Positions 11,346-21,293 of a stretch of DNA of 64,000 nucleotides are shown piece by piece. The DNA lies in the NCBI GenBank assembly GCA_025642065.1, contig JAODUP010001049.1:58425-122424 (forward strand). Reading direction: 5' to 3'. Numbering within the stretch: position 1 is the first letter of the stretch; every line of letters starts with the position of its first letter. The position numbers and the translations under genes are program-made. This stretch comes from Paralvinella palmiformis (lineage: Eukaryota > Annelida > Polychaeta > Terebellida > Alvinellidae). The notes below the pieces were generated by a model. That model did not search any database and was not told where the DNA came from. It saw only the letters and a list, made by a program, of their open reading frames with translations.

Positions 11346-12721
11346 TAGTACACCGTACAGAATGGTGCAGTTTGTACTCTGCCGCCGCATTGTAATCAGT
11401 CTTAAATTAATGTTTATGACAATGATGATGACAAAATATTTTATTTTTTAGTTTATACACACATGTAATGATGTATATGTATAGTTTTTCTCTCTCGTGT
11501 GATACAGTATCAGTATTCACTATTGCACATCGGATGGATCTATGTGTAGCGAAATAGCTGTAGACTCAGAACTGTCTTCCCATAAACCGATATACTAATC
11601 CCTATGACAGATACACTGTATGTTGTGGCCAAGGCTATTGCAGTGCCCCTCTAGTAAATATTTCCCAGCATGGCATCTCCTGCTAGATAGATTTCTTTAT
11701 CAATAGCCAAACATTTCATGATATTCACAAACATCAAAGTTCTCACAACGTCATGACTCACCGTAGAGACCTGATACCGGGGCAGCTGTGCACAACAGCT
11801 CAGGGATAAAAATATGTTCATAAATAAACATGCGATTGAGTGATTCGTCTAAATAGCAAGCACGTTATTGACATGGAACCTACTCAGGGTAATGTTGTTT
11901 TCAGAATTAGGCTGATTGATATATATTATGATAATTGTACCGATAACACGGACTAATCAGCTGTTACCTGGGTAATACATGTGTGTGTGTGTGCGTGCAT
12001 TATCTCAAATTATTGAGTACTTAATCGTGACAGACTGATCTAAGACAGATCTAATTAATTCGACATAAGGGCACTTTGACCGGCCGGTGTCCAAAATGGG
12101 CCAAGACAGGTGATCTATGCGATAAAAGGCGCCTGTCTGCTTTGAAAATTAACATACGTGTAATTTATTGGCTGTTGTCCGAGATGGTGTGAATGCGACT
12201 TTCTGAAGTGCCTAGATAAGCTCAGATGAGAACATCTTTCCAGTCGAAGGACATAAGTACTAAACATATGCTACTGTTAAACTGTGATTGGTCAGAACTG
12301 TTGATGGCTGTGTTATAATAGCCAGATGTTATCATTCATTTACACAATGGATAACAATGTGTTTTGGGGATCAGATGACGATCAGAAGTTTGTATTTTGT
12401 CTCGTAAATACTTTGTTCATGAATACTGAGGGGAAATAGTGTTAATACTGATATAACAGTGTGTGTGTGTGTGTGTGTGTTTTGGAGGCATAATTGTAGG
12501 CTTTCGTGACATTTCTTGGTTTGGGAATGATGCTTTTCTATCTGCTGATAATCAAGTATATTTGTGTCACACACACACACAGACAATCAATCAGTATTTC
12601 ACCTTTTGTAGAGTGGTTTTCGTAAATGTGTTTTTTAGTGTTCTGTGGTAGTCAAGTTGTTTACTTATGTATATGTGTGTTTTTATGTTGTTTATTATTG
12701 ACTATTTGTCGTTCTGTCAGT

Positions 12722-12756
<35 letters not shown>

Positions 12757-12886
12757 TATCATAAGTTGTTGGAAACCAACAAGAATGTTTTTTTTCTCCA
12801 TTTATCTATAGATAAATTGTTCTTGTAGAAACATTGCATGTGATGTTTATGTCCATTGGAACATCCATAGGTACGAGTCTAACTGT
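11346..12886. other. Non-coding stretch with microsatellites
   Basis: No gene is seen. It contains (GT)n at about 12461-12480, (CA)n at about 12570-12580 and (TA)n at about 12725-12752. The open frames here are translations of these runs. Confidence 0.5.
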
Positions 12887-12960
12887 GATGATGATGATGA
12901 TTGATGATTTACGGCCACTTTTGTACACAAGGTAGGCTAAATGGGCCGAACGACCTCCAA
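12887..12960 (-). mobile_element. Partial SINE family A (tail half), abutting a complete copy
   Basis: Only the tail half is present (reverse complement of CGGCCCATTTAGCCTACC...GTGGCCGTAAA). It lies immediately next to the complete minus-strand copy at 12964, in the same orientation, like an unequal tandem duplication of the SINE 3' end. Confidence 0.75.
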
Positions 12961-12963
12961 AGG

Positions 12964-13152
12964 TTGATGATGATTGATGTTTTATGGCCACTTTTGTGCA
13001 CATGGTAGGCTAAATGGGCCGAACGACCTCCAAAGCTAATGAAGTGAAGTGAAAGATGAAACACCCTTCAGGTATGCCTACGCCGAGATTCGAACTCAGG
13101 TGGTAGTGATCTGTGGTCCAACACGCTGCCAACTAGACCACGGCGGCTCCCC
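12964..13152 (-). mobile_element. tRNA-derived SINE, family A, full length
   Basis: On the minus strand it runs from a head with TGGTCTAGTTGGCAGCG and B-box GTTCGAATCTCGG to the tail ATGGCCATAAAACATCAATC. All body blocks are present. Confidence 0.85.
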
Positions 13153-13156
13153 TCTA

Positions 13157-13160
<4 letters not shown>

Positions 13161-13187
<27 letters not shown>

Positions 13188-13486
13188 TTGATCCCCTTTT
13201 AGTATTACTGTATACTTTTGTAATCCCACATAGCCAATTACTATTGTGGTATTATATTGATAACGGAACATTAATGAACCAGTCATCAGATGTTAAGCTC
13301 CTTACGTTATATAATAAATAGAGACGTACAGCAATTAGGTGCTGCTCTGTCAGGCTAATTATAATCTCTCTCTCTCTCTCTCTCTCTCTGTATGTGTGTG
13401 TGTTATTGGTCTGTTACTTACTAGTGTTAGAATATTGGGATTTCTTTTTCTACTTAATCTATAAATACTTGATAGATGTGAACAAG

Positions 13487-13533
<47 letters not shown>

Positions 13534-13545
13534 AAGAGAGAGAGA
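13161..13545. repeat. Cluster of GT, CT and GA microsatellites
   Basis: (GT)n at about 13161-13187, (TC)n then (GT)n at about 13364-13402, and (GT)n followed by (GA)n at about 13490-13545. The short open frames over them are low-complexity artefacts. Confidence 0.85.
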
Positions 13546-13881
13546 GAAAATCATCGTAGTTAAGGATTTGGTGCCCAAACGCTAATGATTAAATGTGCAG
13601 TCTGAAAACGCTATGTAAGTAAATTTAGTATCTTTACTAAAATGTATAGACCATGTTAAGATCTTAGTATAGATATAAATAATACTAATAGTACAACAAA
13701 CCACACACCCCTTTGATCTTCTCCACAAAGACGTCAATTCATATTTAATTGTTGTTGTTGTTGTGAGGTGGCTTTATATTTCCGGATTATTGTTTACTGC
13801 CAGTCTGTGTTCATATATGACATAAAATATAACTAGAATGCATTTGATAGCTGTTACTGATGTAAATACTTCATTAATGGT

Positions 13882-14190
13882 GGCGTTCTAATGGTGCAGT
13901 GAGCGGCGCCTCCATGGTCTGTTGGTCTAACTTGTAGCACCTTGTATAACAGATCACTACCACCTGAGTTCATATTTGGGCATATCTGAAAGGCGTTTCA
14001 TTTTTCACTTTGCGTCATTTATATATTCGTGGCCGTAAAATATCAATCAATCATCATCATCACGATCATCATCATCACCAATGGTGCAGTGATTAGACTT
14101 TTAGAGTACTGCGCTGCAAACCTCAAAGGTATGGGTTAAAATCTGGTTCATCCCGTCACAGTGTTTGTGGGTTTTAGGTCTCTTGGCAGA
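13882..14190 (+). mobile_element. SINE family B interrupted by a SINE family A
   Basis: A family B head begins at 13882 (GGCGTTCTAATGGTGCAGTGA). It is interrupted at 13903 and resumes at 14080 with the same AATGGTGCAGTGA followed by TTAGACTTTTAGAGTACTGC and the family B body. The interrupted copy is older than the SINE inside it. Confidence 0.75.
13903..14079 (+). mobile_element. SINE family A inserted into SINE family B
   Basis: A diverged family A copy with a shortened body ends in a long ATC-rich tail (14041-14078). It is flanked by the 13-bp direct repeat AATGGTGCAGTGA (13890-13902 and 14080-14092), which is the target duplication in the host SINE. Confidence 0.8.
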
Positions 14191-14523
14191 CACTCTTTTG
14201 TTCTCGAATGAATTTCAGGAATTATTTAATAAAAATGAAATTACAACATGGCATGTAATACAGTAGAATCCTGTCATATTTCGTAATCTTAATAATTTCT
14301 ACACGATTTGAGAATTACCAAACGAAGTCCAACAACTTCAGACATGAAATATTTGTATTTTAAATCATTCTTGGAAGTGATACAGTGCAAGTCTATAGTT
14401 CGTGGTTTGAATCCTAAAAATATCTATGGGATAGCTGTCCTGTTTCTTAGGGTTTCGTTTAAATTCCTAGCAGCCATTTCTTCCAGGTGTGATGGCTCAA
14501 GAAAACATCAATTCGCTTGTCGA

Positions 14524-14765
14524 GCTGTGATGGCGCAGTTAATAGGAACATAGGACTTGTAAACGAAGGGTCACGGGTTCGCTGCTCTGAAGCAGCAGTG
14601 CTCTCGTGTGGCGCGACTGGTTCACTCAGTCAGAAATGAGAACCAAACGTGATGGCTACACACACAAGGACGTGATGGCTACGTGTCTGAGTAATGCCAT
14701 GCGCCTATGGCGGCATCGTGTGTCGAATGCTCTCCGTGCAGTTGAGGTGTGTGCTGGATTGAAGT
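14524..14765 (+). mobile_element. SINE with a tRNA-Thr(UGU)-like head, family C
   Basis: The segment GTGATGGCGCAGTTAATAGG supplies an A-box, CTTGTAAAC matches a tRNA-Thr anticodon loop with anticodon UGU, and GGTCACGGGTTCG supplies a B-box. The following 150 bp ('ATGGCTACGTGTCTGAGTAA...') is unrelated to the family A and B bodies. Stem pairing is degraded and there is no acceptor stem, so it is not a functional tRNA gene. The duplicate copy is at 16333. Confidence 0.6.
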
Positions 14766-15253
14766 AGGCTCGAGTCGGGGATGATACTAATAATGTAAAG
14801 CAGCCAAGAACAGCACAACTGAACGTCATTAATATATATTTTTAAACTAGACTGCGTGCTTAAACTAGATGTATGGACACTCGTATTTATTTATCGGCTG
14901 CTTGACATGTAAGACGTGTTATAATTTAACAACAGAAGCACTTTTTGTAATGTGAGGCCTTAGTTATCATCCACTTGTGATGATTTTATATCTTTAATCC
15001 ACATTAATTGTTATTTATCTGTTGTTGTGAAGGTATTGTTGGTTCATGCTCTAACACTGAATGTCTAAGTTATTTCAGTTTGGGGATATCTTTTGCTCTA
15101 AGCACTTAAGAGAGGTGAGTTTGTTTTTAAATGATTGGTTCTTGACTTTATAAATAGATATTATGCAATTGCATATTTTGCTTCCACCACCTTAAGTTCA
15201 TTGCGTCCACAGACAAGCAGATGTGCTACCACCTTCAGTTCACTGAACAAAGC

Positions 15254-15458
15254 GGGACCCCTCCGTGGTCTAATTGGTAGCGCATTGGACCACATATCAC
15301 AACCACAGTTGAGTTCGCATCTCAGCGTGGGCATATCTGAAGGATGTTTCATCTTTGACTCCGCTTCATTACCTCCGGATGTCGCTCGCCCCGTTTAGGC
15401 TACCATGTGCACAAAAGTGGCCGTAAAACATCAACATCATCACCACGATAATGATAGT
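15254..15458 (+). mobile_element. SINE family A with a 13-bp target duplication
   Basis: A complete copy with A-box TGGTCTAATTGGTAGCG and B-box GTTCGCATCTC. It is bounded by CACTGAACAAAGC at 15241-15253 and 15459-15471. It lies inside copy 1 of the tandem duplication and was therefore present before the duplication. Confidence 0.88.
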
Positions 15459-16332
15459 CACTGAACAAAGCCCTTATCCCACTTCGGCAAAAGCTGATTC
15501 TCAAAGTTGGTCTCGCCAATGCAATGAAAAATTTAATTACGATAAATCTTAGAAAACGGTTAGCTTCAGCTGAAACATTGTATAACAAAGTGGGCCTTAA
15601 AAATAGGTTGGCAAAATTATGACGAGTCTTGAATATCAGTGAGCATCAGCTGAAACGTGTATACCAAATGTTAGCATATATATATATATATATAATACAT
15701 GTATATACAAAATATATGATATATATAAATACTCATATCCATGGTCTATCATTCTTTGGCCTAGATTTAACCACAACCTACAAGTCTGTCAGAATTATGT
15801 CACCGCAATTGAAATCAATTCATCTGCTCTCTGATATTTGTACAAAGTCCATCTTGCTGGTCGCATAAGATTCTTGGAGCTGTATTAATACTAGTGTCAT
15901 AACACCACAGACAACCAACCAACCATGTTTGGCTGGCTAGAGTTCTGATAAGACTGCACCGCGGTGTAGTTTGGCTCGATTCCCACAGGAGAAGAACTGC
16001 AGGTGGCGATTTTGAAACTCGAATTTTGACATCCGTTATTTCGATTTTTGAATATTGATAACTGTTGTGTTGTTTTTTTGTCCGTCATTAGCATAAAGTG
16101 TAAACGGGAGAAGTTTGGCGACAGTGAGTGGACTTGCGCGGATGATTCGCGGTTAGCGGCATTCGTGATAAAGGAAATCTGTTATTCGATATATATAGTC
16201 TATAGTTCGTGGTTTGAATCCTAAAAATATCTATGGGGTAGCTGTCCTGTTTCTTAGGGTTTAGTTTAAATTCCTAGCAGCCATTTCTTCCAGGTGTGAT
16301 TGCTCAAGAAAACATCAATTCACTTGTCGAGC

Positions 16333-16572
16333 GTGATGGCGCAGTTAATAGGAGCATAGGACTTGTAAACGAAGGGTCACGGGTTCGGTGCTCTGAAGCA
16401 GCAGTGCTCTGGTGTGGCGACTGGTTCACTCAGTCAGAAATGAGAACCAAACGTGATGGCTACACACACAAGGACGTGATGGCTACGTGTCTGAGTAATG
16501 CCATGCGCCTATGGCGGCATCGTGTGTCGAATGCTCTCCGTGCAGTTGAGGTGTGTGCTGGATTGAAGTAGG
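16333..16572 (+). mobile_element. SINE family C (tRNA-Thr-like head), duplicate copy
   Basis: Same as 14524 with a few substitutions; for example the B-box flank reads GGGTTCGGTG here and GGGTTCGCTG in the other copy. The anticodon-loop word CTTGTAAAC is retained. Confidence 0.6.
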
Positions 16573-17086
16573 CTCGAGTCGGGGATGATACTAATAATGT
16601 AAAGCAGCCAAGAACAGCACAACTGAACGTCATTAATATATATTTTTAAACTAGACTGCGTGCTTAAACTAGATGTATGGACACTCGTATTTATTTATCG
16701 GTTGCTTGACATGTAAGACGTGTTATAATTTAACAACAGAAGCCCTTTTTGTAATTTGAGGCCTTAGTTATCATCCACTTGTGATGATTTAATATCTTTA
16801 ATCCACATTAATTGTTATTTATCTGTTGTTGTGAAGGTATTGTTGGTTCATGCTCTAACACTGAATGTCTAAGTTATTTCAGTTTGGGGAATATTTTTGT
16901 CATAACTTTTCAATGATGATATCTTTTGCTCTAAGCACTTAAGAGAGGTGAGTTTGTTTTTAAATGATTGGTTCTTGACTTTATAAATAGATATTATGCA
17001 ATTGCATATTTTGCTTCCACCACCTTAAGTTCATTGCATCCACAGACAAGCAGATGTGCTACCACCTTCAGTTCACTGAACAAAGC

Positions 17087-17397
17087 GGGACCCCTCCGTG
17101 GTCTAATTGGTAGCGCATTGGACCACATATCACAACCACAGTTGAGTTCGCATCTCAGCGTGGGCATATCTGAAGGATGTTTCATCTTTGACTCCGCTTC
17201 ATTACCTCCGGATGTCGCTCGCCCCGTTTAGCCTACCATATAACAACTACAGTTGAGTTCGCATCTCAGCGTGGGCATATCTGAAGGATGTTTCATCTTT
17301 GACTCCGCTTCATTACCTCCGGATGTCGCTCGCCCCGTTTAGCCTACCATGTGCACAAAAGTGGCCGTAAAACATCATCATCACGATAATGATAATG
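17087..17397 (+). mobile_element. SINE family A with an internal 111-bp tandem duplication
   Basis: This is the copy-2 version of the SINE at 15254. The segment 17129-17239 (B-box through CGTTTAGCCTACCAT) is repeated at 17240-17350, so the element has two B-boxes and two bodies but one A-box. The left target duplication CACTGAACAAAGC (17074-17086) is intact; the right one has a change at its first bases. Confidence 0.85.
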
Positions 17398-18127
17398 ACT
17401 GAACAAAGCCCATATCCCACTTCGGCAAAAGCTGATTCTCAAAGTTGGTCTCGCCAATACTATGAAAAATGTAATTACGATAAATCTTAGAAAACGGTTA
17501 GCTTCAGCTGAAACATTGTATAACAAAGTGGGCCTTAAAAATAGGTTGGCAAAATTATGACGAGTCTTGAATATCAGTGAGCATCAGCTGAAACGTGTAT
17601 ACCACATGTTAGCATATATATATATATATAATACATGTATATACAAAATATATGATATATATAAATACTCATATCCATGGTCTATCATTCTTTGGCCTAG
17701 ATTTAACCACAACCTACAAGTCTGTCAGAATTATGTCACCGCAATTGAAATCAATTCATCTGCTCTCTGATATTTGTACAAAGTCCATCTTGCTGGTCGC
17801 ATAAGATTCTTGGAGCTGTATTAATACTAGTGTCATAACACCACAGACAACCAACCAACCATGTTTGGCTGGCTAGAGTTCTGATAAGACTGCACCGCGG
17901 TGTAGTTTGGCTCGATTCCCACAGGAGAAGAACTGCAGGTGGCGATTTTGAAACTCGAATTTTGACATCCGTTATTTCGATTTTTGAATATTGATAACTG
18001 TTGTTTGTTTGTTTTGGTCCGTCATTAGCATAAAGTGTAAACGGGAGAAGTTTGGCGACAGTGAGTGGACTTGCGCGGATGATTCGCGGTTAGCGGCATT
18101 CGTGATAAAGGAAATCTGTTATTCGAT

Positions 18128-19060
18128 CCGTTGACCGATTTAGTGCACCCGTACCGAGATAGGAAATAGATAGGTCAGCCTAACCAGGTGTTCCTGGTGT
18201 GATCTTCTGATTGCGTTTAATGTATGTTTAATGCCAGTACTGGCTATATTAAATACAGGCTATTGTTAGTGTTTGTTACTAAATCTGTGCTGTATAGCGG
18301 ATATCGTATAGTGGCACCTCGTGCCCGTTGTCGCAGATGAAGGTAAGGCAGTACACACCCATAAACTAATAAAGGCATAACGATAATGATTTATGATAAT
18401 GTCATTGTCAGGTGGATATAATGCGGTGTGGGTTGAATAGTTGTTTAATTGTTTATCTTCGAGTTGGCTATGATCCGTGTTCCTGTGAATGTAGCTTGAC
18501 TGTGGTCTCTATACGAGGATGAAGTTTTAGATATACGAGTGTAGACCATCTCTCTGTGTTGTTATTGTATAATGGTATTTGCTAACTATTGACGACGCGG
18601 TATGGATGTAGGTACCATACTGGAACGTAATGTAAGCCTCACAAAGCATCAACTGTTTACTTATAAGCACACCAGGAGATGTAAAAAACGTAGATACTCA
18701 CATTCACGCGCGCGTGCACACACACACGTACTCGCAAATTAGTGTGTTTGTCGTACATTCTCATGACAATGAGCTGATTGTTAACAATAGGCTGTTTATT
18801 TTTTTGGCGAGAACATCTCTAACCGCAGGGATGCTAACATATACTACACTTTGTCACAGAGCTTTGGGTCACGTAATTAAACCTCACCATTCTCCATGAC
18901 GTTTGCTAGATGTTTCATCGATCAGTACAATGCTTCAGTGAGATGATCTCACTTCTACAGATAGGTGCCTCTCGGCTACGCGGCCGAATTGTTAACAGTG
19001 CTTAGAGTAAACAGTGCTCTGATTCATTGATTCTAATGACAGGTAGGTCTTGCACTAGTT
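18128..19060. other. Non-coding stretch; possible 5' non-coding exon of TMEM164
   Basis: No coding sequence is recognised. A consensus-like donor, GATGAAG|GTAAGG, lies at 18343 after a moderately GC-rich stretch. It could end an untranslated first exon of the TMEM164 gene, since that gene's start codon sits in an exon that appears to be preceded by an acceptor. There is no direct evidence for this. Confidence 0.2.
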
Positions 19061-19256
19061 CAGGGGCATATCCGTGGTCTAGCTGGTAGCGTTGTTGGGC
19101 ATAGATCTTTAGCACCTGGGTTCAATCCCGGGTTGTGCTGTGTCAAAAGGGTGTTACCTCTTTCACTTGGCCTTATTACCTTTGGAGGTCACTGGGTCCA
19201 TATAACGACCTTACAGTGTACACTAAATGGCCGTAAATCAGCAACGTCTACATCTG
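19061..19256 (+). mobile_element. SINE family A with target duplication
   Basis: The copy has A-box TGGTCTAGCTGGTAGCG and an intact B-box GGTTCAATCCCGG. The body is diverged ('GGAGGTCACTGGGTCCAT'). It is flanked by GCACTAGTT at about 19052-19060 and 19257-19265. Confidence 0.8.
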
Positions 19257-19985
19257 GCACTAGTTGCTTCCAATTTACGAAGTTCACCAGCTGGCTTTGT
19301 TATTGGTTCTTAGGATTCGTGCATATTAAAATTAATGGGACAGTCCTGTTTAATTAAACAGGGCGCTAATTAAGGTAATCATTGTTTAGGGTTTGATCCA
19401 TATCCTTTGGAATTTTACCAGTTTACGCACCAATTAAAGTGAACTCACTGTGTGTGTGGCAGGTGATGCTGTTCAGACTTTCATTAATCGTATGTGTACC
19501 CATATTATGACTGGGGATAGCAGTTTTATGAATCATTAAAACATTACAATAAACCAATATGCATCAGATGTTTACAACATTTCCCTGACTAATGTAGTAT
19601 TTATTCAGTTTCACATTTATAAACAAACACATCCAGGCAGTTGAAAACGTAAACTTCAGCATTCAAGGTAGGGCATGGTTTAGCTGGTCAAAGAGCACAG
19701 CTAATTGAATAAATCTAGAGTTTCGGAAAATGATTGGGATTATTAATTATAAAAAATCAATCAATCCGATTTTCTTCTGTAACTTTCAGGTGGAGGTGAT
19801 TGGATAAATTGAGACCATGTGACTCTCATTTTCAACCAATAGGACATCATGATCTCATTTGTGGATTACCTAGTCATGCTTTTATTTAGTAATGGCCAAA
19901 TAATGTAGATGGGAAAATGGACTGAACGCATCATCATTGGTTCATCTTGTTGATCAAACTGCTGTAGGTAATCATCGTTGTTCCA

Positions 19986-20312
19986 ATGATGTTTGAGTGG
20001 GCGTATTCCGGCGTCGACTTCTCGTTGGCTGGCAACGGTGGCCAGGAATGTGTGGATTTCATTGGTCCAACGAGAAGGATCCTGGAGACGATCCTCTTCA
20101 TCGCAATTGGCATCGTAGAGATGTGCATAGCCTATCCACACCTGCACCTGCCGAAGACTCTGCCGCTGGTAACGCGGTCTGCTGATCGGCTGACGCGGCG
20201 CATCTTACTTCTGCTGATGTGCACCGTATTCGGCATCGAACTTGGCTTCAAATTCGCAACGCGACAGATGATTTGGATCTTTAACCCATGTCATGTCGTC
20301 ACGTTTATACAG
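19986..20312 (+). CDS. TMEM164: TMEM164 coding exon 1
   Basis: Encodes residues 1-109, from [11 protein letters not shown] to [10 protein letters not shown], ending in phase 0 before GTAAGT. It contains the first hydrophobic segment (about residues 33-50), a second (73-90) and Cys102. A possible acceptor (GCTGTAG) lies at 19961-19967, so a 5' untranslated exon upstream is likely. Confidence 0.95.
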
Positions 20313-20916
20313 GTAAGTGTGTGTGTGAACGAGAGAGAGAGAGAGAGATCAGTTACAATTAAAATTATTATTTCCAGTATTAAACAGTTATTTGTCATTG
20401 CAAACCTGGGAAGGATCGGACCCAGTGACAGTTATAACATTTTGGCTGTTTAATGTCAGAAATGATTGATCCTTGCAAATCATTATAATAAACAGGAAGT
20501 TTACAGCTGGGGTGATGTGGGTTGTGTTTAAATCAATCCATATCACGTGTCATGACAAGCCTTGTCAGGCAAGGCCAAAGACTCAATGAACTGCATTATA
20601 ATTTCCAACAGGGACACACTGTGTCTAAGAGGAATGCATTGCCTTCAGCAATTGGAGCACCCCCCCTCACACACAGGTATTGAAATATTGATACATGTAG
20701 GCCTACATTATGAATTTTGATTTCAATAAAAACCTTGTGATATTTGCAGTAATACATATTTGCTCTTCCTCTACGAGAAAGAGTAGAATCAGGATCTAAT
20801 CGCAGGGCACATAAACATTGTGATGCGTTTAATGTTTAAAAGTTACTTCAGAGTTAAATTTGGAAATGTGGTTAACTGTCTAGAGAGCTGGCTCAGGCTG
20901 GCTGGCTCTACATAGC

Positions 20917-20965
<49 letters not shown>

Positions 20966-21031
20966 CTTAGTGCACTGTTACATGGACTCTTGTCTAGAGT
21001 ATATTATAATGATGATGATGTGTGTGTGTAG

Positions 21032-21073
<42 letters not shown>

Positions 21074-21103
21074 AGGTATATTATATATATATATATGTGT
21101 TTA

Positions 21104-21138
<35 letters not shown>

Positions 21139-21168
21139 GTGTGTATATGTGTGTAGGTATATTATATA

Positions 21169-21201
<33 letters not shown>

Positions 21202-21206
21202 GTATA

Positions 21207-21293
<87 letters not shown>

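Larger units (their letters stand above)
14391..16190. repeat. Tandem segmental duplication, copy 1 (about 1.80 kb)
   Basis: The copy starts at GTCTATAGTTCGTGGTTTG and ends at GGAAATCTGTTATTCGAT. The same 1.8-kb sequence follows at 16198-18127 in direct orientation with only scattered differences. A 7-bp spacer (ATATATA) separates the copies. It contains a Thr-tRNA-like SINE head at 14524, a family A SINE at 15254 with its target duplication, and non-coding DNA with a TA run. It encodes no recognisable protein. Confidence 0.92.
16198..18127. repeat. Tandem segmental duplication, copy 2 (about 1.93 kb)
   Basis: This is a direct repeat of 14391-16190. It is longer because it carries a 111-bp internal duplication (17240-17350) and about 30 extra bases near 16890-16920. 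The right boundary is sharp: after GTTATTCGAT the sequence becomes unrelated. Confidence 0.92.

Noticed and set aside
14524..14600. Functional tRNA-Thr gene
   Set aside because: The anticodon loop and boxes are visible, but no acceptor stem pairs and the stems are degraded; it is a SINE head.
15135..15588. Open frames of 62-87 codons, repeated at 16968-17526
   Set aside because: They run through a SINE and non-coding flank; they appear twice only because the whole segment is duplicated.
19866..20147. 93-codon minus-strand frame
   Set aside because: Antisense shadow of TMEM164 exon 1, where the plus-strand frame has clear family similarity.
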